Below, in pieces: positions 1 through 12,118 of a stretch of 64,000 nucleotides of DNA (the first letter of the stretch is position 1; the number at the start of each line of letters is the position of its first letter). The DNA lies in contig JAODUO010001643.1 in assembly GCA_025642075.2 (NCBI GenBank), forward strand, positions 1-64,000, written 5' to 3'. Under the pieces are notes generated by a model that did not search any database, was not told the DNA's origin, and was given only the letters and a program-made list of their open reading frames with translations. Source of the stretch: Ridgeia piscesae. Taxonomy: Eukaryota; Annelida; Polychaeta; Sabellida; Siboglinidae. Made by a program: the position numbers and the translations under genes.

Positions 1-215
1 CATACAAGTATTGGGCCAATGCTGGCGTTATACTGGCGAGTACCGTTTGTACCGGCAACGGTACAAACGGTACTGAGCCAGTACACTGGACACACCATGA
101 TAAAAGTCGATGTACTTGCCTGAATCGGCCCAGCATTGGCCCGATTGTATCGGCCCAGCATTGGCCCGCTTGTATCGGCCCAGCATTGGCCCGATACCAG
201 CCAATTTCAACATTG
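1..215. repeat. ACTGGCCC/GGGCCAGT palindromic repeat, copy 1 (cut by window edge)
   Basis: A GC-rich patch of interleaved TTGGGCCAATGCTGG and CAGCATTGGCCCG motifs in both orientations. It includes an inverted pair around 44-75 (ACCGTTTGTACCGG against CCGGTACAAACGGT-like bases). The same vocabulary recurs at 5405-5890, so this is a dispersed or satellite-like family. Short open frames here are by-products of the repeat. The left edge is not visible. Confidence 0.7.
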
Positions 216-286
216 TTCCGCAAGATGTCGCAGGGGAAGTTTTTCATGGCGCCACCTAGGGAATGCAATTTTACCGCCAAATTGAG

Positions 287-334
287 ATGGCGGACGCCAT
301 TTTTGTGAAAGATTTCGAAGTGGGATTTGTTCAG
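287..334 (+). CDS. Candidate first coding exon of an unidentified gene
   Basis: An ATG in good context (GAGATGG) opens a 16-codon frame (MADAIFVKDFEVGFVQ) that ends exactly at a strong GTAAGT donor at 335-340. Start codon, context and donor are visible. That this is a real exon is inferred. Its partner could be the terminal exon near 5148, but direct joining gives an early stop, so other exons would be needed. I do not recognise the product. Confidence 0.25.
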
Positions 335-340
335 GTAAGT

Positions 341-1730
341 TGCCATGATTAATAAAATCACGTAGTTTTAATTGTGGTAATTATGCTTAAATGTGAATGC
401 AAATAATTGTACAGTTGTGCCTATATTAGTGTTTTAATTGAGAATTGGCATCTGCATTTATAGACCGGTAGTTACTAGACTAGTGCTTTTACTAGTCTAG
501 TGGATCACTTCGTCGGAGTCGGTTTCTGCAAGGCTTAGGCTTAGCAAGCGTAACAATATGCAGTTTTCACCAACACATTTAAATTGTAAAGCAATGTATC
601 AGTTGTATTAAAAGTAGAACGGCTTATAATTAATCGGTGGTAGGCAAACAAAGCATGAAATAAGTAGTTTTTAGTGAAATACAATATGAATATTCGTAAC
701 ACGTACGGTAATGACGTAGCCTCGTAGGTCTTTCTTTAGACTTTACCGCGTCAAAAAATTCGAAAGCACCCACTTATTTCTATATCACCAGATTCAAAAT
801 TCAAATTCACTGATGACGTACGACAACACGCAACGCATTCACTAAACATCACGGGCTAATTTTTCTTTGGTGATTAATTTGAACAATTAAGTGCTGGATC
901 CAATGACTCATGGCTCATGCCATGACTCAGTCACTTCATTGCTTGTGAATATAACAAATTGGTGCGGACCACATCTCTCCAATTTTTGAATGAATGCCAT
1001 GGGCGTGGATCGGTGGGACATATGAGGGAGATCACGCGTCCTCAACCTTTTCAATTAAAAACAAAACAAGTTTTTGGTCATATAGCGCGAGCTAGACTGA
1101 TCCCTCTCCTAAAAGCCCCTATAACTATATAATCATATACATGACATAAGTAGGTTGACATGCATTCTAAGTTTGACCAAGATTTAACATACATAATGGT
1201 ATTAATTCCTATTAATTATATCATTTACACGAATTAGGAATTTGGCAGTTATAGTTCGGAGGCAAACTCACTAATATAATGACTTACATGCTATGTAAAC
1301 CTTTTGTATGTGATTATGACAGCATAACTATTTACTTGACCTACATTTTGCACTTTACCTATTAATAGTGTAATTTAAAAAATTAAAATGCAAAATGCAC
1401 ACTGAACTTCAGAGGGATTACACATATCGGATACACATATAAACATTAATTGACATTAATGTGACCTAGCATCAAGTTTTGGTACAACCTACAGTTTGAC
1501 CTACTATTTTACTTCTGAATTATATTTGGAAAATTATTGCATTATTTAGTTATAATTAATTAATACATGAGCACACGAACCTTTACAGTGTGAAAAACAG
1601 ACAAAACATTAGATATCATAAAAAAATAAGACAATTTATTATTTTAGGCATAATGTAAACAGTGCTGTAAACCGTTCATAATGTCACCAAGGTTAACATT
1701 AAAAGAGCAGAATATTATATAAATGTTTAT
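341..1730. other. AT-rich non-coding stretch, nothing recognised
   Basis: AT-rich sequence with short homopolymer and TTAATTAA-type runs. It has no long open frame, tandem array or recognisable element. It may be the intron of the candidate gene that starts at 287. Confidence 0.5.
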
Positions 1731-1734
1731 AATA

Positions 1735-2300
1735 GATCACATGCTTAAGTCTGTGCAGCATTCACTGAAGTATACTCACACACCATGATGGTAATATGTG
1801 TAAATCCTATGTTTTTTTCCATGATAGGTAATGTGCATAAGTCCATGTTATAAACTTATATGCACTGAAGTAAACTTCACAAATTAATTAATTACAGTCA
1901 GCAATATGCTTTAAAGAATAGTTTGTAGCTTCATTATATGTAATGACTAATGTGATTTAAGTCCAAGCAATAAGCATTGAAGTTCACAATTTCTCTGTGA
2001 AAGTCCATTGGGAACTCTCCAACAATTTCCAAGATCATACTGCAATGTTCTTCAAGTGTATACACCGTTATTGCATATAAATTCAAGTTGACCAACGAAT
2101 ATGAAGCGACTGCGATGCCAGATACTTCTCTCGAGATAAAAAAATGTCAGTTCTTGAGAAGTTAACCCATGCGAGCATTGCCATCATTGACATTCACACA
2201 GGTTTCACTATAGGTATTGTGCATAAGTCCATGCGATACGCATTGAAGTTCACAATTTATCTGTGATAGTCCATGGGGAACTCTCCAAGTTGCTGATGAG
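1735..2300. repeat. Degenerate direct repeats
   Basis: Two clear copies of a ~70-bp segment lie at about 1957-2020 and 2226-2290. They share GCATTGAAGTTCACAATTT and GGGAACTCTCCAA. More diverged relatives (CATAAGTCCATG, CACTGAAGTA) lie at about 1745-1870. This is an old tandem or segmental duplication with no coding potential. Confidence 0.6.
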
Positions 2301-2399
2301 CCGACACTCATGCCAGGAGCAATGTCTATAATACAAAAATATTTCACATTTAAAATACTACACAAAATGGTAAATATTATTAATAACATCAACAAAATA

Positions 2400-4190
2400 G
2401 ATAGTCAACATAACTGTAAACTTAATGGTAAAATGAAAAAAAATTGAATTACAGGTATTGCGTGGTGTGTATTAAAGTGGAAATATTAACTGTCTGTACT
2501 TGCTATCATAAAATAGTAATACTGATTACTGACACACTAAAAATATACATGTATTAAGTTCTGTTTACACAATTTACCAAAAAAACTGTTTAAGATGTGG
2601 ATTGATCAGATTAATAATGTTTTCCTGTAGTGATTAAAATGGAAGTAGGTCGCAGTCACAGGTAATCGTGATGACCTGCCCTGATGCCGTAAATTTAACT
2701 GTTTTGAAATTTTGTTTGTTTTCCTTAAAACACTGATTTGCACACCACATAAATAATTATGTTGTATCTAATTTCTTATCAGAAATAAGAGTTTTTTATG
2801 TAGCCTAAATAAATACCTAGTAAACTGTGTGGGTATATACTGACAGAAAGTGCATGAATTTATAAGTATTTCATCCATAACATACTTCCAGTTCCCCACA
2901 CACCCACTCTACCACTCACAAATATACAACACACATACACATAGAAGTCATAGACACATGCTTACACACACGCATACATACACATATACAATTATCATAA
3001 ATGCAGAAAATAAACATCTTTTTGGTACTCACCCAACACTATATGGTCACTCGGTAATGCTGAAGAACTTCTCATGTCTTCTAGTGAGTGCAACATACCA
3101 AATCCAAAGGCCATTTTCAAAAATGGTGGCATATGGTAAACTTGGAGTAAATAGAAGAATGTCAAGGTCAAGGAATACCATAAATATTGTCAATACAATG
3201 TTGTGAATCAATGCATATTTATTGTTTAGTTGGTTTATGGGTTATTCATATTTTATATTGTTTCAGTACTAATAATGCACCATAAACATAACTTCCAATA
3301 CTAGCCGATAAGAGCCGTACTATTTGTGAATCACATAAACATAGTGTCAAATATCACTATCCCAGGCGGGAAACTTCCCACTGAATGGTGTTGATTCACC
3401 ACCCTCAAAGCACAGGAAACCTGATGGATTTAGATGTTAAATCACAATAATATATAATTAATTTTAAAAAACCCAGTTATAACAGTGAGGGTTCAGCTGT
3501 GCTGGCACTATTGTAAGTGATAGGTGTGTCATTATATTATTTATTATTGTATGTTATGTTTCAGTTGTGCTTGTTGATAGTAACTTTAGGAAACATGTTG
3601 ACTTGAAATTAAGCTGTATTTAGTGTATTTGCAAACAGCTGGGGTGAAGTACTGTTATTAATTTAAAAGAATTCAGTGCAAGTAATTAATTTATTTGTCA
3701 CTAGGTTATTGCAGTTGTCTTTATTGTTTTAATATTATATTACAATTACTTTTTAATTTTACAATAGTAATCAATTATATTAAACCAGTTACAACAAATT
3801 ATCGAATACCCACAGTGTTTCCCTACAAGTGAAAATTTGTGTGTGTGTTTCTGTGGAATTAGTCTAAGTGGATAGTGTGTTTCTTTGGAAATCTCTACTA
3901 TACTGAATTAGAATTACAACGTAAATTTTGAGTATCAAATACAAATCTAGTCTCGATTGATATGGAAGAATTCTGGTATCGAACCAACAATATATCGATC
4001 GATATCGTAGAAGTCTGGTACAAAGCCAGCACTACTTCTGTTGCATACTGTGCTTCTGCTGGGAACTGTGTTCTATATCAATATTAGACTAATAATGCAA
4101 GTATTAAGTATCAAACAGAATTCAGGTATTGATCGGTATTGAACAAAACCTGGCACTATGCATAGGAAAAGGTAGTAACTAAGTAAGGTA
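2400..4190. other. Non-coding stretch, no supported gene
   Basis: AT-rich sequence. An open frame at 2850-3206 (118 codons) is mostly low-complexity His/Thr codons from CACACATACACA runs, with no recognisable domain. Nothing else stands out. Confidence 0.4.
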
Positions 4191-4195
4191 TTATA

Positions 4196-4345
4196 TTTCT
4201 TAAAACCAGAGGATTCTTGCACTTTGTGTAACTTGATCCCATTTGAGTGATAATTCTTTATAGCTAAAAGGTCCTACACTGACACCCCTGTAACATCTCC
4301 ACCTTGATCATGCTATGAATCAAGCAACCAGTTATAGTCCATTCA
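4196..4345 (+). repeat. Dispersed repeat family D, copy 1
   Basis: About 150 bp matches 29455-29615. Shared blocks include CACTTTGTGTAA, CCATTTGAGTGAT, CCTACAC followed by CACCCCTGTAAC, and a conserved AGTTAT near the end. The divergence indicates an old interspersed element. No terminal repeats or coding capacity are visible. Confidence 0.65.
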
Positions 4346-5147
4346 ACTCCATTGTAGAAAACCAATTACATGAAATTCTTTATAATAAGTTGATTACTTC
4401 CAGATATGTGAAATATGAGCTTTTGGACATTCCATATCAAATCAATCAAGAATGTCATGACCGTCTTCAATTTTGATGACATTTGGTGTGTTGGTTTATT
4501 ATCATGTGTCTATGTGTCCCACCAATTGTTAGGTTAACCTGACCTTCAGGTCTAGAGATAGAGGTAATCAAACTTTGACCTGACCTTGATACCTGACGAC
4601 CTTCCAGGTGTCATAACTCCACTTCTAAAATTAACCACATCTCACCAATAAATTCAAATGCATAATTTATATTCAAAATGTGTACTTTGTGAAGCAGGGG
4701 GTAACTGGTATAATGGCAATGACAAAACTGGGATAACATTCTTCATGGATAAGAGATGACAACATGATGTTAATATGTAAGACAGTAGGTAATATCGACA
4801 CAAATTGATGTAAATATGACAATGACATACTGATTAGACTTAACTTGAGAGCCAGTAAGATATATGTATAGAAGAAATGTGTTTTACTCCATAAAAGTGT
4901 GGGATTATAAACCAGCATATGAAGAATAATTTATAAATTAGTGGATAACAAAACAAAACAAACTGGGGGTAATTAATATATTACTTCTGCCAAATTTCAG
5001 GAACCAAAAGCCAGGGTGCATGTTATAAGGGGGATATTATTATAGAGAAAACAAAGGTCGAATGGGAATGCAATACAGTTAAAACCTGCCCATTAACCAG
5101 AAATAAAAAGGTGTAAGATAAAACTTAAAACTGTGTGTATGTTTCAG

Positions 5148-5340
5148 GGGCCATTCTGAGGAATCCATTCCTCCAGGATACAGATACGGAGAAAACCATT
5201 CAAAAAGAAATGATGCACTGGCTTCGGAATTCGGGGGACAGGCATGGCGGACAGAAGCGGCGGGCAGTGCAGATGATGCAAGCGAGGGATGGCAATGCTC
5301 TGTAAACGTTTAAATAAAATTGATCTCGTTTTGTTTCATA
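5148..5340 (+). CDS. Candidate terminal coding exon with poly(A) signal, unidentified gene
   Basis: A GTTTCAG acceptor (5141-5147) precedes about 155 bp that is open in two frames. One frame runs from 5150 to a TAA at 5303-5305 (51 codons, rich in Met, Gln, Arg and Lys). The other runs a few bases further to its own TAA. AATAAA lies at 5313-5318, only a few bases past the stop, as in a compact terminal exon. The base composition is higher in GC than the flanks. I do not recognise either product. The upstream exon partner is unresolved, and a lncRNA end or domesticated repeat is possible. Confidence 0.35.
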
Positions 5341-5404
5341 TCATGGTTTTTGTTGCTATCTCATACAGACACTATTATATACTGGACCAATAATGGGACA
5401 TTAA

Positions 5405-5890
5405 CATGCCTGTGTACTTTGCCAGTACTGGGCCAGTATCATGCCAGTGCTGGTACAGGTACTGGGCCAGTACATTGCGCCAGTACTGGCCCAATGCTGA
5501 ACCATTACTACCTCAGCACTGGGCCAATACAGCTTGCCGGTACTGGGCCAGCACTGGGCCAATACATTGCGCCAGCACTGGCCCAATGCTGGACCAGCAT
5601 TGGCCCAACACTGGGGCAGTACCACATGCCAGCATTGGCCCGATTCACAGCCGCTGTGCAACGTATGCATTGGGCCAATGCCGTTTATACCGGCCTGCCA
5701 GTATTGGCCCAGTACTGGCCCAATACATTGCGCCAGCACTGGCCCAATGCTGGACCAGCATTGGCCCAACACTGGGGCAGTACCACATGCCAGCATTGGC
5801 CCGATTCACAGCCGCTGTGCAGCGTATGCATTGGGCCAATGCCGTTTATACCGGCCTGCCAGTATTGGCCCAGTACTGGCCCAATACTGT
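5405..5890. repeat. ACTGGCCC palindromic repeat, copy 2, with 161-bp tandem duplication
   Basis: Dense CCAGTACTGGGCCAGT / ACTGGCCCAATACTGG motifs in both orientations, related to 1-215. Two near-identical 161-bp units follow one another (about 5560-5720 and 5721-5881); for instance GCCAGCACTGGCCC recurs at 5571 and 5732. Several overlapping frames (up to 257 codons) stay open through it and give repetitive Gly/Pro/Gln/Trp peptides. These are repeat artefacts, not genes. Confidence 0.85.
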
Positions 5891-5929
5891 CATGTTTGCT
5901 GGGAGGTTACTTCCTGGTATGGCAGACTG

Positions 5930-6340
5930 TACTCTGTTTTTTTCAGTAGTTTTACCAAAATGTCTTGTTACCAAAATGTCCATTACCAAAATGTCATGCA
6001 TCCGCATACATACACGCACGCACGCACGCACGCACACACACACATACATATCCCCGAACCTGCGAGGGCTCCATCCTGCTCCTACAAGACACAGTAGGTG
6101 GCACTGTTTATATTCACCATTTGTAGAAAAAGGTCCAAAGTTTTGTTACCATTTTTATTTTAAATCCAAAATTCATTAAAATTACATTCGAAATCTTCTA
6201 GACATTGCCCAACGTATCATCAATAATTTGCATTATATAAGAGTACAATTTAGAAAATGATACATATCTATTTACCAGATCGTGATAAACAAATATTAGT
6301 TTGTATATATATAACTTTATTGTGTATTACCTCTACCTAA
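5930..6340 (+). repeat. Dispersed repeat family B, copy 1
   Basis: Two parts are shared with the 17.3-18.2 kb region. The first is TTTCAGTAGTTTTACCAAAATG followed by repeated CCAAAATGTC motifs (5940-6005). The second is about 280 bp from CATATCCCCGAACCTGCG (about 6046) through the CCAGATC and ATTAGTTTGTA blocks near 6300. An ACGC/AC microsatellite (about 6012-6045) joins them here, where the second copy has ~540 bp of other sequence. No open frame or terminal inverted repeat was seen. Confidence 0.75.
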
Positions 6341-6344
6341 AGAT

Positions 6345-7645
6345 ATGCCTACCTCGGCATGCAAAATTAGAGAAAAAAATTGAAAAATAGATCCAAAACA
6401 GTTTCTGAGATATAGGTGCCAACAATAAAGGGACCACCGTGAGATTGCAGAGATATTCCACAAGTCCGTTGGACCTAAACATTCAGTTACTAACAAAGTA
6501 TTGTTCTGTTTGCACAAATAGTGTACATAAGTTTAATTCTGAACTATTCAGCACTAATTTTATGTTAATCGATATGATAAATATACATAAGTGGTATCTT
6601 TTCTATTAGTTAATATTAATTAATTTGGTGTCCTGTAGATGGTCAAAGGTAGACACATATCATTGATGAATTTCTCATTTATAATTGCTTCATTAAACAT
6701 GATAATTATTACAATTTGTTTTTAACTATTATGTAATTACTCAATTCCCTTGAAAAGCATACAAATTTAGGTCACTAGAGGAAACCTCATTAGGCTTTTT
6801 CTGCTCATGAGGGGAATTCCAAAGAAACTGCTGTTATCAGCCTCGTTTTAATCGCATGAAGATGAAACCACACTTTCTGAAGCCCATGAAGACAGATAAT
6901 GCCAACATGTAACTTTTAACATTTAAGGTTAGTTATTTAATTTGTCATTTGACGAGTGAATGTGCAATAACAACGCATAATTATATCTTCATAGTAGTGT
7001 AATGAAGGTTGCTGAGGTTTGGCTAGTAGTCAGATGAATATGTATTATGAAGATTCTGCTAATGTCATACAAATAGCAGAATGTATTGTCAATTTTTTCG
7101 GGATTGCGCTGACGCTGTAACAGCCATCTTTGAGTACTTTAATAATATCTAATGTAATTGCATCTTTGAACATGATATTATTTAAAGATGCTATTTAGGT
7201 GTGAATGGATATCTAAAAGTATTATATTTCTAATAAGGTTAATATTTCATATTTATAATGTTTATTTGAGCATCTTATCAATAAGTATTGGCACAGAAAA
7301 CTTCCCCATGCTAATCATTATGCACCTTAGAATGACTGGTACATTTTAATTTTATTTACAGAGAAACATCGCCAAGACTACAAGAGTCTGGTCAAGATTG
7401 AAAAACAGATCTGCTATAGAAAGATTTGCTATAATGTCATACGTGCTAATAAAGCATAAGTAAAGATTATTGAAGCCTGTCGCAAAATGACATGTATTGA
7501 GTCAGTTAAGAATAGTTACATTAAAATAGGTCACTGAAACGTCTCACAAGAAAGTAGTAAATGTTAAGGGTAGGCCTACACTTCCATTGTGGGTGCAGAA
7601 CAATTTACTGGGACCAGAAGTAAACGGTATCTTGTAACGTATTAT
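6345..7645. other. AT-rich intergenic stretch, nothing recognised
   Basis: No exon-like open frame, tandem array or known element was seen on either strand. It contains scattered short AT-rich runs. Confidence 0.45.
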
Positions 7646-7650
7646 ACATA

Positions 7651-7951
7651 CAATCAACATACACCATCATAAACATGACATACACTATCATAAACATGAC
7701 GTACACCATCATAAACATGACGTACACCATCATAAACATGACGTACACCATCATAAACATGACATACACTACCATAAACATAACGTACACCATCATAAAC
7801 ATGACGTACACCATCATAAACATGACGTACACCATCATAAACATGACGTACACCATCATAAACATGACGTACACCATCATAAACATGACGTACACCATCA
7901 TAAACATGACGTACACCATCATAAACATGACGTACACCATCATAAACATGG
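7651..7951. repeat. 21-bp minisatellite, about 14 copies
   Basis: The unit is 21 bp with core GACGTACACCATCATAAAC, and a few substitutions occur in the early copies. Because 21 is a multiple of 3, frames stay open on both strands (109-120 codons) as monotonous heptapeptide repeats. These are not genes. Confidence 0.95.
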
Positions 7952-8084
7952 TAAAGTTATTTTTCATTGTTTTGCAGGTCCCTATCGTTGTTCACATTAA
8001 GTGATTTGGTTAACTTGTCAGACGATGTATCACAGATCCGAAATGCATCTAAAAATTGTTAATGTGTTCAATCTACCAATCCGA

Positions 8085-8400
8085 GCATAGCTTTATATAG
8101 AGACCCGTCCACCCGTCATTTGGACGGGGAAAAACGAATATGGACGGGTAAATATATTGTGGACGGGTTGTGGACGGGTAAGAAAATGAATGACCAAAAA
8201 AAGGTCTTCCAAAACCACAGATATTGTTAGTTATGCATTGAAAGTGAGTGAAAATGGTGTCACACGTGTGTTTGTAGTCCATTTCAGGTCATCAGACACA
8301 TTTAAAAGTATGTAAACAGGCTTAACAGTTAACATCCACGTGTCCACCAAACCATGTGTGACTGGCAATAATGTTATCCTGCATAAACCCTTAATATGAG
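8085..8400 (-). repeat. Dispersed repeat family A, copy 1
   Basis: About 310 bp that recurs at 29148-29452 (+) and 55845-56145 (-), with a fragment at 32196-32252. In + strand terms it begins TAGCTTTATATAGAGACCC, passes a cluster of GACGGGT motifs, and ends near CCAGTCACACATG-type sequence read in reverse (GTGTGACTGGCAATAA). Its inner end touches the 66-bp minisatellite. Only short frames are present. It is probably a non-autonomous element. Confidence 0.75.
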
Positions 8401-8458
8401 GGAGCCAAATATGAGGCGTGCAGGGACGAGAAACTAGTTGTTGGCCTATAACTATAAG

Positions 8459-10850
8459 TAATGGCCTACATGTAGTGATCAAACTTAACGTTGCTCACTC
8501 ACATGGGGTGATGGGCCACCCCTCACATGATCTACATGTAGTGATCAAACTTAACGTTGCTCACTCACATGGGGTGATGGGCCGCCCCTCACATGATCTA
8601 CATGTAGGGATCAAACTTGACGTTGCTCACTCACGTGGGGTGATGGGCCGCCCCTCACATGATCTACATGTAGTGATCAAACTTGACGTTGCTCACTCAC
8701 ATGGGGTGATGGGCCGCCCCTCACATGATCTACATGTAGGGATCAAACTTAACGTTGCTCACTCACATGGGGTGATGGGCCGCCCCTCACATGATCTACA
8801 TGTAGGGATCAAACTTAACGTTGCTCACTCACATGGGGTGATGGGCCGCCCCTCACATGATCTACATGTAGTGATCAAACTTGACGTTGCTCACTCACAT
8901 GGGGTGATGGGCCGCCCCTCACATGATCTACATGTAGTGATCAAACTTGACGTTGCTCACTCACATGGGGTGATGGGCCGCCCCTCACATGATCTACATG
9001 TAGTGATCAAACTTAACGTTGCTCACTCACATGGGGTGATGGGCCGCCCCTCACATGACCTACATGTAGGGATCAAACTTAACGTTGCTCACTCACATGG
9101 GGTGATGGACCGCCCCTCACATGATCTACATGTAGTGATCAAACTTGACGTTGCTCACTCACATGGGGTGATGGACCGCCCCTCACATGATCTACATGTA
9201 GTGATCAAACTTGACGTTGCTCACTCACGTGGGGTGATGGGCCGCCCCTCACATGATCTACATGTAGTGATCAAACTTAACGTTGCTCACTCACATGGGG
9301 TGATGGGCCGCCCCTCACATGATCTACATGTAGTGATCAAACTTAACGTTGCTCACTCACATGGGGTGATGGGCCGCCCCTCACATGATCTACATGTAGT
9401 GATCAAACTTGACGTTGCTCACTCACATGGGGTGATGGACCGCCCCTCACATGATCTACATGTAGGAATCAAACTTGACGTTGCTCACTCACATGGGGTG
9501 ATGGACCGCCCCTCACATGATCTACATGTAGGGATCAAACTTGACGTTGCTCATTCACATGGGGTGATGGGCCGCCCCTCACATGATCTACATGTAGTGA
9601 TCAAACTTAACGTTGCTCACTCACATGGGGTGATGGGCCGCCCCTCACATGATCTACATGTAGTGATCAAACTTGACGTTGCTCACTCACGTGGGGTGAT
9701 GGGCCGCCCCTCACATGATCTACATGTAGTGATCAAACTTGACGTTGCTCACTCACACAGAGTAATGGGCCGCCTCTCACATGATCTACATGTAGGGATC
9801 AAACTTAACGTTGCTCACTCACATGGGGTGATGGGCCACCCCTCACATGATCTACATGTAGTGATCAAACTTAACGTTGCTCACTCACATGGGGTGATGG
9901 GCCACCCCTCACATGATCTACATGTAGTGATCAAACTTAACGTTGCTCACTCACATGGGGTGATGGGCCGCCCCTCACAAGATCTACATGTAGTGATCAA
10001 ACTTAACGTTTCTCACTCACATGGGGTGATGGGCCACCCCTCACATGACCTACATGTAGGGATCAAACTTAACGTTGCTCACTCACATGGGGTGATGGGC
10101 CACCCCTCACATGATCTACATGTAGTGATCAAACTTAACGTTGCTCACTCACATGGGGTGATGGGCCACCCCTCACATGATCTACATGTAGTGATCAAAC
10201 TTAACGTTGCTCACTCACATGGGGTGATGGGCCGCCCCTCACAAGATCTACATGTAGTGATCAAACTTAACGTTTCTCACTCACATGGGGTGATGGGCCA
10301 CCCCTCACATGACCTACATGTAGTGATCAAACTTGACGTTGCTCACTCACATGGGGTGATGGGCCGCCCCTCACATGATCTACATGTAGTGATCAAACTT
10401 GACGTTGCTCACTCACATGGGGTGATGGGCCGCCCCTCACATGATCTACATGTAGTGATCAAACTTAACGTTGCTCACTCACATGGGGTGATGGGCCGCC
10501 CCTCACATGATCTACATGTAGGGATCAAACTTGACGTTGCTCACTCACATGGGGTGATGGGCCACCCCTCACTGACACATGTTCTACATGTAGGGATCAA
10601 ACTTGACGTTGCTCATTCACATGGGGTGATGGGCCGTTCCTCACATGATCTACATGTAGGGATCAAACTTGACGTTGCTCACTCACATGGGGTGATGGGC
10701 CACCCCTCACTGACACATGTTCTACATGTAGGGATCAAACTTGACGTTGCTCACTCACATGGGGTGATGGGCTGCCCCTCATATGATCTACATGTAGGGA
10801 TCAAACTTGACGTTGCTCACTCACATGGGGTGATGGGCCGCCCCTCACAT
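8459..10850. repeat. 66-bp minisatellite, about 36 copies, open in one frame
   Basis: A 66-bp unit (22 codons) is repeated almost without break. It contains a CTACATGTAG palindrome and CTCACTCACATGGGGTGATG. Variants include GTGATC/GGGATC, TTAACG/TTGACG and GGCCGC/GGCCAC/GACCGC. Two late copies carry a small insertion (CTGACACATGTT). Because 66 is divisible by 3, a frame of 837 codons (8418-10931) is open. Most unit-to-unit differences change the amino acid, which argues against selection on a protein. I call it a non-coding minisatellite. Confidence 0.9.
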
Positions 10851-10931
10851 GAGTCAAGTAGAACTGCTTGGCCTGAGTTGATAAGGCTTGGGGATGAGAC
10901 CTTCATTCACAATAATCTCACTGGCGACTAG

Positions 10932-11370
10932 TTATTTTCCGCTTATGTGACTAACCTAAAATTCCTAATTATGTTTTGTAATCAACTGAATTTTTTTCGT
11001 GTGGAGAGTTCATTTAGATCTGTCCAGACAAAGTCCATGATTAAATGACAGGTAATACATTACGTTTGCATACTTTTATAGAGAATACATAAAAGTAGGC
11101 TCCATCAGTTTCATCATGACACAATTTCACCAAGAGATGGCTTCACATTCGTTAAAGAGTGTGGCAATATACTGTATATTTACAATGATTTTAAGTTGTA
11201 TTTTCAACTCGCATTACGAATAAGCAACTCCAAGAATTCTTTGTAGCAAACTTCACAGAGCACAGTTGTTGACGAATTTGTAAAGTCAACGGAGTATTGA
11301 TTTATAGGGATTGTAACAGGAAAGAGTAGATGAGGATGACATCTCTATTTAGATATATTTCTCACAGGTC
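10932..11370. other. Unassigned intergenic sequence
   Basis: No gene, repeat array or recognisable element was seen between the 66-bp array and the LINE tail. Confidence 0.4.
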
Positions 11371-11371
11371 A

Positions 11372-11890
11372 TGATGGTTATTAAGACTTGTGACAATCTC
11401 ACCAGCTTCAAACGTCTACTGAAGACACATTTCTTTCCTATTGCATATTAGTGTAATTCTACATGAACTTTTTTATACTAATATACACTTATTTATTGGC
11501 ACTACTGTTATGCAATTATTATTATTTTTTAACAGTTTTAACATATACTAACTATTTATTAGTTTTTACAAATAATAATTATACCTATACCGTCATTTAT
11601 CAGTATCATCGTAATATAATAACACTAGATTGATTATTATGTATTTTTATGACTAATACGTAATTTATTTATTTAAAAGTGCTACGCTATTTAATATTTT
11701 ATTAATTTTAGTTATTTATAATTATACCTATACATATATTTTTATATTTATTTTTAAATATTAGTATTTGTCTTATTGGATACATATATTTTTTTAATGT
11801 ATTCTTAAATAGTAACATGTTGCGAAGCGCTGCAAACGATTATGGATGTGGCGTTATACCAAATAAATGTATTATTATTATTATTATGAC
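11372..11890 (+). mobile_element. 3' end of a non-LTR retrotransposon (5'-truncated)
   Basis: It opens with a frame reading NLTSFKRLLKTHFF, typical of the C-terminal tail of LINE reverse transcriptases, then a stop. An AT-rich 3' UTR and a terminal (ATT)n run at about 11868-11887 follow. A related copy lies on the - strand at 27780-28345, sharing the CGATTAT-GATGTGG-TATACCAAATAAAT end block. The 5' part is missing, as is usual after incomplete reverse transcription. Confidence 0.7.
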
Positions 11891-12019
11891 CACCCGTCTA
11901 CATGTACAAAGGCCAGATCACAATATAGTACAAACACATGCATATAGGCATAACGTCAATGGCCATAGTTTGACCAGATGTCAGGTCAATTGTAATCATA
12001 ATTATATGTTATAAACTTG

Positions 12020-12025
12020 TTTATT
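12020..12025 (-). terminator. Poly(A) signal of the zinc-finger frame
   Basis: TTTATT on the + strand is AATAAA on the coding (-) strand, about 95 bases past the stop codon of the zinc-finger reading frame. Confidence 0.4.
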
Positions 12026-12118
12026 TCCTTTGCTAGGTTTTGTCCACACACTACTAATGTACGGCTCAAACAGTTAAATAAAGTTACTTCAGCATATATT
12101 TACAGGGATTGTGACACT

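Noticed and set aside
8418..10931. 837-codon open frame as a repeat-protein gene
   Set aside because: It is the in-frame reading of a 66-bp minisatellite. Unit differences are mostly amino-acid changing, and no splice, promoter or poly(A) context supports it.
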